From: Scolanthus callimorphus
Taxonomy: Eukaryota > Cnidaria > Anthozoa > Actiniaria > Edwardsiidae
Direction of reading: 5' to 3'
Assembly (NCBI GenBank): GCA_033964015.1
Contig: CM066925.1
Span: 2,493,199 to 2,557,198 of the forward strand
Length of the DNA: 64,000 nt
Below the pieces are notes generated by a model, which was not told where the DNA came from, made no database searches, and worked only from the letters and a program-made list of their open reading frames with translations. Below, one piece after another: positions 11,038 to 23,107 of this stretch (positions are counted from its first letter, which is position 1; every line of letters starts with the position of its first letter). The translations under genes and the position numbers were made by a program.

Positions 11038-14000
11038 ATGTGGCCCAACTTGGTTCAGTATTTACCCCTTGGGGTATTTCTCAACCTGGTGTACAAATTT
11101 AACAACTATCTGCCGATGTACAGCCATCAAAGTTTCCAATCGACAGCTCGAAGTGGCCGCCATGTTGAATCACCGATCGTACCCCGTCCCGTTACAGGAC
11201 GACTTTGCTACTCAAGCGCCATGCTGAAGTCCGTGAGGAAGACTCAGCCGAAGCAACAACTCCCGGCTGAGCTCTGGCAGAAGCTGGGTGACTTAGGGAT
11301 CAGGAAATCATTTCGATCGAAGCGAAAACGATCAGCTCTTCGTGATAGTGATCGGTCAGGTCCCGGACTCCCTGTGGCATCCACCTCCACAGCCAACCCA
11401 TCCGAGGGCAGTGATAATGGAACTGATTCTCTCAGACCAACGCCGGTGCACATCCCTACAGTGTTGATATGCAACTCACGTTGCTTATGGAACAAGGTAG
11501 ATGAAATATCCTGTGTACTAGCACTTAATGGAATCGGAGTTGCATGTATTACGGAGACATGGCTCCATAGTGAGATCCCGGACTCTGCCGTCGCCATTGA
11601 AGGTTTTGTCCTCTTTCGCAAAGATCGTGGCAGTCCCTGTGGTGGCGTAGCAATATATGTGCGCTCGAATATTCCAAGTAAGAGACTTACTCACCTGGAA
11701 CCCACTGGTACTCTGTCCGAAGTGATGTGGCTCGAACTCAGGCCCACGCGTTTGCCGAGAGAAATATCTTCCCTCCTTATTGGCGCCGTCTATCACCCTA
11801 CAAACGCCGTGGCCCAGGACAATACCTCCCTGTACGACCATGTTCAGCAGGTAGTAGATTCACACCTGCTAAAGCACCCGGACAGCCTGGTTATGGTCAC
11901 CGGAGATTTCAACCCAAATGCGACAAAGATCTCCCCAGCAGTATTTAGACGAGCAAGTGGGCTAACCCAAGTTGTAAAAGTGCTTACTCGTGACACAGGG
12001 ACACTTGACTGGTGCTTGACAAATCGACCAAAGCTGCTGAGTGAGCCGCGTCAACTCCCCAAGCTAGGGGCCAGTGATCATTATTGTGTCCTTGTGCAGT
12101 CAGGCGAGAATGCCTTCAACAACCGAACAAAAGAATCAATTACCAAGCGTGATACTAGACCCAGCCGCTTGCGCGAGTTCGGTCAGTGGATTACAACGTT
12201 CTCATGGCAGGAGCTGCTCTCTGCTCCCTCGTGCGAAGATAAATTTCAGGTCTTCAAGGGGACAATATCTGATGCCATCAATAAATACCTGCCCCTGAAA
12301 ACAACACGCCGGTGTAGCACTGACAAGCCCTGGATCTCATCCAGGATAAAAGCGTGGATTGCTAAACGGCAGCGTTGCTTCGGAAAATTCGGGAAAGACT
12401 CAGCGGCGTTTAAAATGTGGCGTAATAAGGTGGCTAATGCAATCAGGTCCGCCAAAAAAGCGTACTACGAGTCTAAAGTGAAGAACCTGAAAAGCACACA
12501 TGTCGGACGTTGGTGGAATGAGGTCAAAGGCATCTCTGGTATGTCACACAAAGAAGGGGAATGGTACCGTCAACTTCTCAATGATGACATAGACACGATT
12601 GACACCCTATGCCATAGAATCAATGAATTCTTTGTTGGACTCACGTCGTCATTTATTCCTCTCTCGCAAGCCGATGTTGACACCATCGAAGTTGTTGACA
12701 TCCCTGACTGGCTGTTGGTGTCTGAGGTCGAGGCATTCAAAGCCCTGCGTTCAGTCCAGGCAAGAAAATCTATGGGTCCCGACCAAATACCTAACGCTGT
12801 GCTCAAGACATTCGCTCCGGAGCTCGCCCCAGTCCTCGCCGATATGTACAACGCGTCCCTCCGCGAAGGGTACTTGCCAGCCCTGCTCAAGAGTGCGATT
12901 GGCCGTCCACTGCCTAAGCAGACCCCTGCCAAGACCATAGAAGATGACATCCGGCCCGTCTCTCTCACCTGCCAGATGGCAAAACTGATGGAAGGATTTA
13001 CGTTAGTGAGAATGTTACCTGATATACTGTGCGATCTCGACCCAAAGCAGTTTGCTGTTGCTGGCAAATCAACCTGTCATGCAATTAACTATTTCCTTCA
13101 CCTCACGCTTGAGGCACTTGACAACGGCAACTGCTGGGTCAGATTATTTTTCGCAGATTTCCGCAAGGCTTTTGACCTTATAGACCATAACATCTTACTA
13201 AACAAGCTTAAGTCCTATAACGTACACCCATGTTTACTGAGATGGGTCGCTGCATTTCTGCTAGATAGGTCCCAGTGCATCAAGATCGCGCTTTCAACAT
13301 CCCCACTTTTGCCCCTTAATGGTGGCATCCCTCAAGGGACCAAGCTCAGCCCCATCTTATTTGCAATTATGGTCAACGACTTGGTAAAGGGGTGGGGTCC
13401 CAGAGTAAAATATGTAGACGATCTTACAGTTATGGAGATAGTGCCTCGCAACTCCCCCTCCATATTGGATAGTATTGTCAACGATATTCAATGCTTTGCT
13501 TCACGGAACAACATGCGCTTAAATCCAAAAAAGTGCAAAACAATGGCGGTGGATTTCTTGAAGTATAACAGTTTCGTCTGTCCCCCCTTTCCATCGGCGG
13601 TGCAGTAATTGAATGCGTCAAGTCGTTCAAATTCCTGGGTATATATATATCAAACGACTTGTCTTGGGGGGAGCAGACGGACTATATAATCAAGAAAGCC
13701 AACCGAAGAATGTATGCTCTCAGAACGCTAAAGCGCTCAGGTGTCTCGAAAACAGATTTGGTGAAGGTGTACTGCACGCTCATCCGACCTATTCTGGAGT
13801 ATGCTACTCCTGCGTATGCCAATCTGCCCCAGTATCTATCGCATGCTATAGAAAAGGTACAGAAACGCGCGTTGGCCATGGTCTTTCCAGACCTAGCGTA
13901 TTCAGAGGCTCTCTCTGCCGCCAATATCGCCACGCTAGCTAATAGGCGCGATGAAGCGTGCAGTCATTTCATAGAATCATTAACACCAGCGAATCCATTG

Positions 14001-14147
14001 TACTGTTTAGTTAGAAGCCGCTTGGAATATAAAAACAACCCATACAACTTGAGAAATACTACAAAAACTACCATCAAACGTACAAATACGGACCGTTTTG
14101 GGAAATTCACTACGAACTACTTTGCTTATTATCTCAATTATGTATAA
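11038..14147 (+). mobile_element. non-LTR retrotransposon, endonuclease-RT ORF with one frameshift
   Basis: One ORF carries an N-terminal basic region, an APE-type endonuclease, and a reverse transcriptase. Endonuclease signatures are ITETWLH (about 11545), GDFNPNA (about 11904) and GASDHYC (about 12070). RT signatures are FADFRKAFDLIDH (about 13150), GGIPQGTKLSPILF (about 13320), the catalytic YVDD (about 13411) and NMRLNPKKC. The frame changes at the C6 run near 13582-13587. The remaining frame contains FKFLGIYIS, the RT thumb-like tail with LIRPILEYATPAY, and ends at 14147. The first ATG is at 11038; another at 11221 is also plausible. An AATAAA lies at about 14206. The architecture fits the CR1/L2/Rex1 group; clade is inference. 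The single slip in a homopolymer suggests a recently active copy. It lies inside the outer TIR element. Confidence 0.85.
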
Positions 14148-14238
14148 TTATTGTCGTCATATATTACCTATAATTCAGTGTTCTACACTGCGAGAGGTAC
14201 TATTTAATAAACGAATTATCTAACTATCCCCCTCAGGG

Positions 14239-14285
<47 letters not shown>

Positions 14286-14288
14286 TAA

Positions 14289-14558
14289 CTATAGACTAGC
14301 TCTAGCGAGGCGGTCAATGCGCAGACGTCCTTCACGTGATGCGTTGCTTAGTGCAGCTAATGCCGGAGTAACTTCCGTGTACTCTGTCCAAGTGTCCCAA
14401 GCAGCAACTTTGCGTTTCCATGCGAAATACGACGCATACCAGTAAGTGCGTGGAAAGCAGGTAATGCAGCATCTTTCTTGGGACGCGTTGTTCTCATGCC
14501 GGATAAATTTGTCGAAATCTCCTCCACGCACTTGACAAAAATTGATCAAACAAAGCAC
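14289..14558 (-). other. 89-codon unidentified frame in the outer element
   Basis: Minus-strand frame between the LINE and the right TIR, running into the inner TIR boundary. It has a Trp/Tyr-rich centre (TYWYASYFAWKRKVAAW) and no recognised family. It may be the broken remnant of a gene of the outer element; the rest would have been displaced by the LINE. Confidence 0.25.
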
Positions 14559-14581
14559 AGTCTTCTTTCAAAGCTTATCAT

Positions 14582-15566
14582 GTCTTTTTGGTCAAGCGTT
14601 GTTAGAAAAATATAATGCGTCTCTATATGTCACGATTTTTGTTGCTGCAATCATGTTGTGATGTATTCCATCAGCCAGGTACTGTAAGTATATGACGGGG
14701 TGGGGGGGAGTTGCTTGATCATGAATAGCAAAACATGCAATGAATAGTACACTCTTGACATACAGAATTTCACCCTTGGTCTTCGAAAGCCTGACTACCC
14801 ACTTTAAAGACTAATTTTAATTCCACTTTAATAAAACTGGAAGTGCATGCGTCGGGCTTAGATTCTACATGCGAATTTGCCCATGGTCTATTTTCACGTG
14901 AACTTCAATGCGTGTATCTTGAAGGCAATACCCTTAGTTACTGATTTTATGTGACAATGAATTCCATCTTGGTACACTGTAAGTACATGATCAGGGGGGC
15001 GTCAATTCTAATAGAATTGTAGGGTATTCACTACTCTGTCACGATACAAAAATTCGTGTCTGAACTCAAAAGACAACACGTCATTTTCTTATAGTTTAAA
15101 GGATAATTATTTATTCCATTTCGATAAAACTGGAAGTGCATGAGTTAGGGCGTGGGTCTACATGCGAATTTGCCCATTGCACCATGGTCCATTTTCACAC
15201 TAATTTCCATGTGTATCGTGAAGGCAACATCCTATGTTACTGATTGTATGTGATAATGAATTCCATCTTGGAACTCTGGAAGTACATGATCAGGGGGGTG
15301 TTACGTGTTGTAGAATTGTAGCGTATTGAATACTTTGAATACTCACGATACAAAATTTTGTGTCCGAACTCAAAAGGCAACACGTCATTCTACTAGTTTA
15401 AAGGATAATTAATTCCACTGCTACAAAACTGGAAGTATACATTATCGAGGGTGGGTCTACATCCAGAATTCCTCAGCATGGGACGCTCTATCATCCTGCC
15501 AAGTTTCATGCTTTTTCCACTAAAATGAACAATTTACTACTTTTTCTGCACGATATTCCTGCACTA
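14582..15566. repeat. right TIR of the outer element
   Basis: Inverse of the left arm. It holds three subterminal units with CTGGAAGT at about 14845, 15130 and 15430, and the near-duplicate half-units with AAGTACATGATCAGGGGGG at about 14981 and 15280. Ends TGCACTA at 15566, followed by TTA. Confidence 0.75.
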
Positions 15567-15699
15567 TTAGTTTTTTGAGCATGTAAGCGCCGACAGTTGC
15601 AGTGTTTTTTTACAACAATGCAAAACACTAACTGATAAAGATGGTAGTGATATTTTCCCATAGCAATAGGATTTATTCAGGTTTATTTAAGTTTATTTC

Positions 15700-15858
15700 A
15701 CACTGTACACACTCAACATTACATCTTGCAAATCTTTCTTCATGGAAATATTTCCATGACTTTTATAGGTTTTTGTAACAATTCCATGACCTTCAATGAA
15801 ATGACATTTCTACGATTAATGACTTTCTAGGTTTTTAAGGCTCCGTGGGAGCCCTGCA
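15700..15858 (-). mobile_element. miniature hAT-like repeat fragment
   Basis: On the minus strand the sequence starts CAGGGCTCCCACGGAGCC, then AACCTAGAAAGTCAT and repeated variants of TCCATGACTTT. CAGGG-type ends followed by this 'cCATGACtTT' phrase are typical of abundant hAT-derived MITEs in animal genomes (general knowledge). Only one end is clear. Confidence 0.45.
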
Positions 15859-15972
15859 CTAACAAACGGTACCCGCACCTGGACCCCGGAGATGTCGTAA
15901 AAGTTAAGTTCAGCAACATGTGGTATCAGGCTTAATTTGTGGATTGTTGAAAGGTAAGTTATCTCAACACAG

Positions 15973-16245
15973 ATCCAGCTCAGAGAACGATACCAGAGGC
16001 AGTGCAAGAGGCACCATAGACTGACCTCGATCTGTACTTGCAGCTTCACGAGGAACAGTGGAAACGAGAAGCCGAGTTGGCGAAAGCGCGCCAACAGAAA
16101 ACACAGTCTCTCCCGCAGTCCACTACAGGAGGAGATATATTCGAAAATCAAAGAACAGTACAAAGCTCGACTAAAGAAGCACGGAATCAAAGCAGACGCC
16201 AATGCTATGGAACACAGCGGTCAAACACTTGCGCGTGCGCATTAG
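15973..16245 (+). other. candidate exon, basic protein fragment
   Basis: A frame open from about 15958 to the TAG at 16243-16245 contains KRHHRLTS, then SLSRSPLQEEIYSKIKEQY, then KARLKKHGIKADANAM. It has a possible acceptor (CAACACAG before 15973). Composition is strongly coding-like (helical, Lys/Glu-rich), but no family was recognised. A competing frame with an acceptor at 16031-16040 is also open. It ends 190 bp before the next gene and could be the last exon of an upstream gene or part of a repeat. Confidence 0.3.
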
Positions 16246-16434
16246 CTAATCAAATTTGCATTTCAGTCAAAACAAATCGTTCGGGAGATTGGGACGGCTG
16301 TCATTTTTTGCTTATGTTAAGAAAACTTTTGACAAGTTAAGGCTCAAACTTCGCTATATTAATCTTTTTGAAAATTTGAACGTCACATTAATTTACACTT
16401 TTTTACCTCAATTTACACCTCACGCAACAGCTCA

Positions 16435-18922
16435 ATGAAGTTGTCAGTCGCTGGAGTCTTCGCGCTCGCGGCCATTCTCATTCAGCCAAGTTTGAGCGCG
16501 AAAGAAAACCTCAGGGAAAAGCCGAGCTGCCAAAAAGCAGGGAAAACTCGAAAGAGCCAAGATGGCTGTGACCCTGATAATCACTTGTTTGTGGTGGATA
16601 AGAAAACTGCGAGAGCTGCTGGTGTTCAGGAGGGAGGAATGTTGTGTTTAGTTCACCGAAACCAGGCAATAAGTCAGGACAACCGGTGCTCCTTTCCTAG
16701 AGAAACACACAGTAAAGGATTACACCCATTACCAGAGCGACTTCATGACGTTGTAGATAGGTTAGGCTATTCTCAGAACGAAAGTTACAAGTCTGGGACT
16801 AAATGGTGCCATGAATGCAGGAAGGTTGGCGAACAGATGCTGAAGGAAAAATTTCCAGATGTTTACATTTCTCCGATGAAGAGAAAGGTAACTATAGTGT
16901 TGCATTGCTACATTGTTTGCACTTTTTTCATTTTGAGTTGCATTGCTACATTGTTTTGAGCATATTTTTTTAAAACAAGAGCATGTTTTCTCCTTTATTA
17001 TGCTTTTTATTGTTGTTTTATTTCCTTAGCAGACCAAAAATCCACAAAACACTGATCCGAGGGAAACATCTTGAAGTCTCCTCGCTCCAAACTTTCAAAG
17101 GCAAGTACATTTTGATACAATAGTCTTACCATATAAGACCTTACAATAACAATTTACATGGCCAAAACAACCTAATTCTTTTTTAACTTTTCTGCTACAC
17201 ACAGATTTGCAGTCTATCATCATCTCCACTCTTACAACTATGCCAAGCGATTGAAGATGCTAAGGAAAATTTGGAACCCAATTCTACTAGTACTTTGTCA
17301 AAACTATCGGCCCTTCTGGCATCCGTAGAACACCACATGAGGGCACTTTACAACAGGCTCCACATTTCAATACCAGATATGGCACCATACGACTCAGTTC
17401 TAAAGGCAATGTGGAGCTTGATGCTGGGGTGTGGGAGGACATGTCTGCAGCACTCAATACACTTAATTCATTTCAAGGTACCCAACAGCCATTGATTTTT
17501 TCTATAACACTGGAAAACTTAAATCAATGATAAAATATTCTGTTTATTATGTTTTACAGATATGATTCAATCTAGTACATTATTATGTAAAGTAAAGAAG
17601 AATTGTCAGGGTATCCACATGATAGCTGGAACTGACTATTTTGTAACTGTGAAAACTTCTCTCCTAAAAAATGAATTTACTGATTCATTATCCTTTTAAA
17701 CAATGCATATAATGCCATGTAATCGCAGGATCAAATTCATTTTAAAGGAGGTAAGTGAAGTCAAATAATTAAATAATAATAATAAATGAGCACGCTTTTT
17801 TATTTTTAGACAATTCATTTGAGAGTCTTGTGGAGTCTTTTCAAATGGCCCTTTACCAACATTACCAAGACAACCAAGCACCATTGTACAGTCCACCAGT
17901 TATGAGAGATTTTGCAGAGGAGCATGCCAATGGCCTATACGATATGTTGCTTAATTCCATCCTGAAGACAGATGCATCCACAGAAAGGAAAGAGCTACAA
18001 GAACAGCGGACAGTTGTTTTACTGCATATACTTGGATATTTAGGTATGAAGTAGAAGTACAAGTTTTAATAAAGTTCAAGTTGTTAGCCTTCTAAAGTAA
18101 TGGGCAGTTGCATACGAAATCTGCACTCCCTGTTGAGGACCTTGGAATATGGATTTCCAGGGTGGGTAAATATATTTTCTAGAATAATCATAAGAAACTC
18201 CACTGGAATCCCAGGGTGGGTAGGGACAACCTAAAATATCCACGGCAGGTAGCTGAACCTGGGGTCCACAACAGGGGGTGCAATCGTTTTGCAACTCCTG
18301 TCCAATCAGACTTTGACAAAGAAAATAGACCTCTTTACCTACAATCGAAATTGTCTATTTCAAAACAAAAGGACTTTGATATGAAGAATCCTGGCTTTGG
18401 CTTTCTGGATTTTTTTTTCAATTTCACATGGAAAACCATTTTTTCTGTGTAAATTCTAGTTTTCCTTGTACCGGTACACAGAATCCAAAGACACAGACAC
18501 TTTAAAACTAAATACCCTGCTCCTTTCCCAACTATTATGATTCACAACTCAAGCATGTAATTAAATGTTTTCAGATTCTCAACATTTCTTGGGAAATGGA
18601 AAATCTTTGCCTAATAAAGGTCTTACTTTTATTTATGCAGATCACAAAAAACCTCTGCATTTCACCATCATGGGGCATCTCGCTCTGCAATAAATAGTGG
18701 CCCAGTACTTGGTGAGTGTCAGTAAACTGATGCAGAGAGGACTATATTCATATGTTGACTTGAACTTTAACAACTATCATACATTTTGAACTCTAGCTAA
18801 CAACATGATTTATAACTTTTCTTAGGATATAGTGTAGCCCCTCGTACTATTGACAGACATGCAGCAGCACTAAGAAGAACTATCCTAGTGAACTTTATGA
18901 AAAAGTGAAAAATGCAGTGGAA
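16435..18922 (+). pseudogene. 5' exons of an uncharacterised multi-exon gene, frames disrupted
   Basis: Exons inferred from frames and splice sites: 16435-16887, 17030-17100, 17205-17477, 17810-18043, 18641-18711, 18826-18922. The first encodes a hydrophobic N-terminus that looks like a signal peptide, then a Cys/His-rich region (GMLCLVHRNQ, WCHECRKVGEQ) that may bind zinc. Exons three and four join in phase (LNTLNSF then DNSFESLVESF). Exons five and six join through SGPVLG and YSVAPRTIDRHAAAL, and exon six reaches the next exon as YEKVKNAVE then NQCFIML. Breaks: a TGA in exon two, a frame change inside exon three (near 17370), a shift at the exon four-five join (A6 run), and a shift inside exon six (near 18875). 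Either the 5' half is decaying or these are sequence errors. No family recognised. Confidence 0.5.
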
Positions 18923-19138
18923 GTAAGCCATGATAAATTTATTATTAATGCTGCAATTTAGATATCATGTGTGGTTGCAGAAAAATCCAAACTCTCCTAA
19001 CAGAATTAGGGTGGGGTTAATTTACCTTTCTCAGACAATCACTGTATTTTTCACTCAAAATTCGAGAGGGTGTTTTCAGCAATCACAGAGGCCTAGAGCA
19101 GACATTTTTGCTGGATATTACTTTTTCTAATGTGTGGT

Positions 19139-19201
19139 TTTAGATAAATATCCATACCCCCCCCCCCCCCCCCCCCAATGGATGTTTTCTGGAACCACAC
19201 A
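19139..19201. repeat. two-ended copy of the R2 repeat with poly-C
   Basis: TGTGGTTTTAGATAAATATCC leads into a run of about 24 C and the inverse, GGATGTTTTCTGGAACCACA, follows. R2 is the short family seen repeatedly in this window (ends TGTGGTTCCAGAAAATATCC). This copy is palindromic around the homopolymer. It lies in the intron before the large exon at 19379. Confidence 0.6.
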
Positions 19202-19378
19202 ATTTATATACTTGATAAAGCAGTAATATTGGTATGATCTAGGGCACTAAATTAAAGTATTTGATGATGCTATTGTCCTGTTATGCAGTACATGTGCATG
19301 AGTCAAGATGATACAGCCTAATAGAAATTATTTGGTAATGTACTCAACATGTCCTTTTTAAATTATTTAATTTTACAG

Positions 19379-22300
19379 AACCAGTGCTTCATCATGCTCC
19401 TTATTGATGACTTCCACAACATACACACTGTCCGCTTTCCAGAAACCAACCTCAAACTATCCATTGCAACCCATATGACATCATCTCTTCTAGACATCCA
19501 CCCTTCCATACCAGCAACAGCAATACCACAGAATAAAACTCCTATACATTGTTCTCCCACAGTAATGATAGACAATGTCCAAAAAGTGTGTGTTGGAGGT
19601 ATTTCTCTGGAGAATGTTAACACCATAATGCAGAATACGAAGAAATGGAGAGCTACATACTTAGCTGGGGCACCTGATGATCATAGCAGGCTGCATGGAG
19701 ACAAAGTGCAAAACCAACTAAGAGCATTTAGAGTTTACCATGACCTTGCCCATGAAGAACTGTGTACACTCGATAGTTGTCATCTTGTTGATGAGTTTGA
19801 GCATCCTTTGAAATCTATGGAAAATTATAAATTTCCTATAGATCATACAATCAACAGCACAGGACAGAAGCTATCACACTACATGGAACATTTTGTGCTT
19901 CCTACTCCTGGGGATTGGCCCACTTGGTACTTTATGAAAAAGCTCATTGCACAGCAAGGCACAAATAGTAACACAAGCCAATACATCTCAATCATTCCAG
20001 AACAGGGCCCCTTCCATGTAAACCTCAATGTGGTTGAAGATATCATCTCAATATATCACTTCTTCTTTTCCATGATTTACCGTGATGTATTTGGAAGTGC
20101 CTTGCCATTGAAGCCCAAGCCATTCAGATCAAACATGATTCTGATAGGAACACTATGTGGGTGGCTATTGATAAGAGACAAAATACTGAGCAAATTCAAA
20201 CTTTGCAAAGACCTGGAGTATGTGTTTATAATCCACCTTTTAGATGAAGTGCTCGGATTGGTATTCTTTCAATATGGTACTGTTTTTCGATCTGGGAAAC
20301 TGGATGATTATGAGTTTCTCATGTTTAGAATGCTGATCATATTCATCATATGGAACCGCCATCATTATGATAGATCCACGCTATCAATGCTAAATGATCT
20401 CTGCCACCAAAAAGCACTTTTTCCTGCATACTATAATTTCAAGAAAAACTGGCTTGCTCTTATTACTGAAAAAAAGGTAGAAATTTGGCATTCTCTTCTA
20501 CGGTTCCACATAAGAGACCATTACAAAGCAGAGGAAATCAGAAATACAGCTACTGGTTTGGCTGCATCATCAAGTGCAAAATCATTTTTTGGAAATTTCA
20601 TCAGACCTTATCTGCGTGGAAACAACTCTGAAAAGAACCTTAAACTTGTTGCTGGGAGATCTGCTGAGGCTCTTTTGAAACTATTTGTCAAGATTGGACA
20701 AAACATAGGAAAATCAAAAAAGGTAAATGTAGCCAAATGTTCAACTCACTGAGGCCCAATTCATTTGCCAATGTTATGGCAACAGTACTCATGAACTGAA
20801 TAATGTTTCGTGCACAAAGTGCGAACATCTGAATCACAGTCAATCCTATTACATAGGAAGTTAAACTAAATATGCAATGAGATTCAACACAGTGTTGGGC
20901 AGGCATAACCTAAATTGGGCCTGAAAATGGACAATAAAAACATAATGGTTTCACCTGAGCTACTATACCTGACCCCACCTCCAATCCCCCAATCTGCTCA
21001 TTTAAATAAAAAAAAAATGAAAGATTTGAAACGTGTTTTCTATTTTGCTTTCAGTTGGAACAAGAAACAACTAGAAATGGCAAACCCAAAGGCCAACCAC
21101 AATTCCATCTTGAGACATTCAATACAACAGTCAAGAATAAAGCATTACCCTTAGCATACAAGTTTTCCAATGAACATCCAGACAGCCTCCCTAAACCAGA
21201 TAAAGTATGCGATTATGAGCAATGCTGTGTGCAGAATAACAATGAAGAAGTCTTGCGTCTGCCATGTTTTCACACCTACCATCACTCCTGTCTCACACAA
21301 TCTGGAAATCAGTGCCCCCGTTGTATCAAACCATTCCATGACCATGTAACCAACCTAGCAAAGACATTTAACAGCTCTCTTTTAACTCCTACAAACAGCC
21401 AAACAAGCAGCAGCTCTCAACCATCTGATGAGAATGAAGATGAAGATGAGATTCCTGTTGTCAGTAATAAAGACCCAGAATATTATGAATCACAAGAGTG
21501 GGAAGATTTTGTAGACAATGCATTAAATGAAATTACTGTTCCACAGCCAATGCAAATAGGATGTATGCCCCAAACCTCAACATCTCAAGGCTCAAGCGTT
21601 TCTTCTGCTACCCAACCTCGCCATTCACATGATGAAGCAACAGCACCCATTTATAGAATAGTCTCATTCCCTTTAACTGGAGGCACAGTCTGGCTCTTTG
21701 AGCAACACATTTCACAGTCTACCTTGGATGGTCGTAATGGGTCAAATGCATGTACATTCATTGCAATTCTCTTGGCTAAAACAGTTATTTCTAACTCAGC
21801 ATTAATTCCATTTCCATGTCAGCAATTATCACCAATCTGGGGAGTCATCATGGTCAACTGCATCAAACATGGTAACAATTCTCACCAACGAGTCACAGGA
21901 GGAGCACCAATAAACTTTACAGTAGCTGATGCTATTTCCCACTTGACGTCAATTGCCCCCCTAACAGTTGAAGATCCATTTGATGTGGAGTTTACTTGTC
22001 AAAATCCAGCCGTTCCACAGTCTTCACTAGCTTTCTACCTCCAGCGTCTTGTTAGAGAGCCACAGCTAGCAGCAATAGTTATCATCAACAACATGTCTAT
22101 CTGCTTCCTTGGAAGAAGGGATCAGTTGCTTCTACTGGACAGCCATCTCCATGGACAGTTTGGGGCACTGATAGCCAAAGCAACCTTGCAAAGTGTAGAG
22201 CAGTTTTTAGCTACCGGTAAGAGTTGGTTAAGCCCAAGTGTTAATATGTGTACTGTAACTTTTGTAACCTTCTCTTAGCTAAATTTTACTTGATAATGAG

Positions 22301-22505
22301 CTTGTTAAGGCAGAAGTATGCTAAAAAAAAGTCGAAAGAGTTTACATTTTACTTTAATGTACATGTAAGTAAGCTTATTTCAAGGAATTTCACATTGGTT
22401 TAGCCATTTAAATTTAAGAAAAGACATTTTGTAAACGAGGATTCTCTCCTCTTTTTAGACTTGAGACTTGAGAGACGTCTTAATGAACAAGCAATGAAAC
22501 AATGA
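19379..22505 (+). CDS. uncharacterised protein with RING-like finger and papain-like Cys/DSH region
   Basis: Three exons in matching phase: 19379-20722, 21055-22216 and 22459-22505 (stop TGA), about 850 codons without a break. The first (448 codons) starts NQCFIMLLIDDFHNIHT and has no recognised fold; its two adjacent Asp might be catalytic, but that is speculation. The second opens with a RING-like finger: CDYEQC, LRLPCFHTYHHSCL and CPRC give the C-x-C/H spacing of a RING (about residues 505-545 of this part). An acidic linker (SDENEDEDE) follows. The C-terminal half contains GSNACTFIAILLAK and, about 140 residues on, LLLLDSHLHGQFGA. A Cys after a small-residue turn and an Asp-Ser-His late in the domain recall papain-fold deubiquitinases. 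The last exon adds LRLERRLNEQAMKQ. RING plus a possible ubiquitin-type peptidase in one chain suggests ubiquitin chemistry, as inference. It could be a mobile-element gene or a lineage-specific host gene. Confidence 0.6.
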
Positions 22506-23107
22506 GGGGCCAGTTAACCGTCAGTCATTGTAAATTTGTGAGTTGAAGTGAGAGCTTTCTACCTTTCGGCGATTAAACTGCAAAATGATTAACTTATTGA
22601 GTGTCATACTATTAATTACCACCGAAATCGTTCGCGTATTAAGTATTTTACATAGCTTTCTATTACAATATTTGTCAGCAAAATCAAAGTCCTAAGCATG
22701 AACCAAAACAAAGTCCCTTGAAACACGGGATCGAAACGATCAACAACGACAAAAAATACAGTTGCTGCCGTTCGAAAAGCGAACTCACCTCTGTTTGAAC
22801 TTGAATTCAGTGTGTTGATAGCCGAATTCTGAAGTCTTTGCAGCACATCAAGTGTAAATAGCCAAGGAAAAGATGCTTAAGGCAACTCCTGTGTCCGCTC
22901 TTTCTTTTCGATTGGCTGCCCATATTCTATGAAGCTAGAAAAAGGGCACTTTTCTTGAACTTCCAGACCGCTAAGTGCCAAAACACTTCGCCATCTTGAT
23001 TTTCTTCCTAGCGCATGCGCACTGTTGACCGCTGTGTAATGCTATGGAGGACAAATCTTGGAAAGATAATGTACAAAGGTGGCCAGATATCGATGATGGA
23101 GTTCTTT
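22506..23107. other. no supported gene
   Basis: Follows the stop codon at 22503-22505. Holds short frames on the minus strand without motifs. A CAAGATGGCG phrase near 22992-23001 (minus) is followed by an early stop. Confidence 0.3.

Larger units (their letters stand above)
5594..15566. mobile_element. ~10 kb composite DNA transposon with long TIRs, TSD TTA
   Basis: The left end TAGTGCAGGAAT (5594) and the right end ATTCCTGCACTA (to 15566) are inverted copies flanked by the direct repeat TTA (5591-5593 and 15567-15569). Inverted similarity continues for about 0.95 kb: left arm 5594-5818 plus 8821-9540, interrupted by the foldback element at 5819-8816; right arm 14582-15566. Each arm consists of roughly 290-300-bp subterminal repeats containing CTGGAAGTNCATG. 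The interior holds a non-LTR retrotransposon (11038-14147) and short unidentified frames. Without the foldback element and its duplicated TTAA it is about 7 kb. TTA duplications are typical of PIF/Harbinger elements, but no Harbinger transposase is visible, so it is probably non-autonomous or its genes were lost. Superfamily is inference. Confidence 0.7.

Noticed and set aside
11244..13067. Several minus-strand and alternative-frame ORFs over the LINE
   Set aside because: All overlap the endonuclease-RT ORF, whose motifs are unmistakable; none has its own motif.
15816..16202. 128-codon minus-strand ORF rich in Phe/Leu/Cys
   Set aside because: Antisense shadow of the Lys/Glu-rich plus-strand frame at 15973-16245; no motif or splice support.
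16435..16500. Apparent secretory signal peptide
   Set aside because: A hydrophobic start is visible, but the rest of the chain looks zinc-binding and nuclear or cytosolic, and the exon might have an undetected upstream part. Secretion is not claimed.
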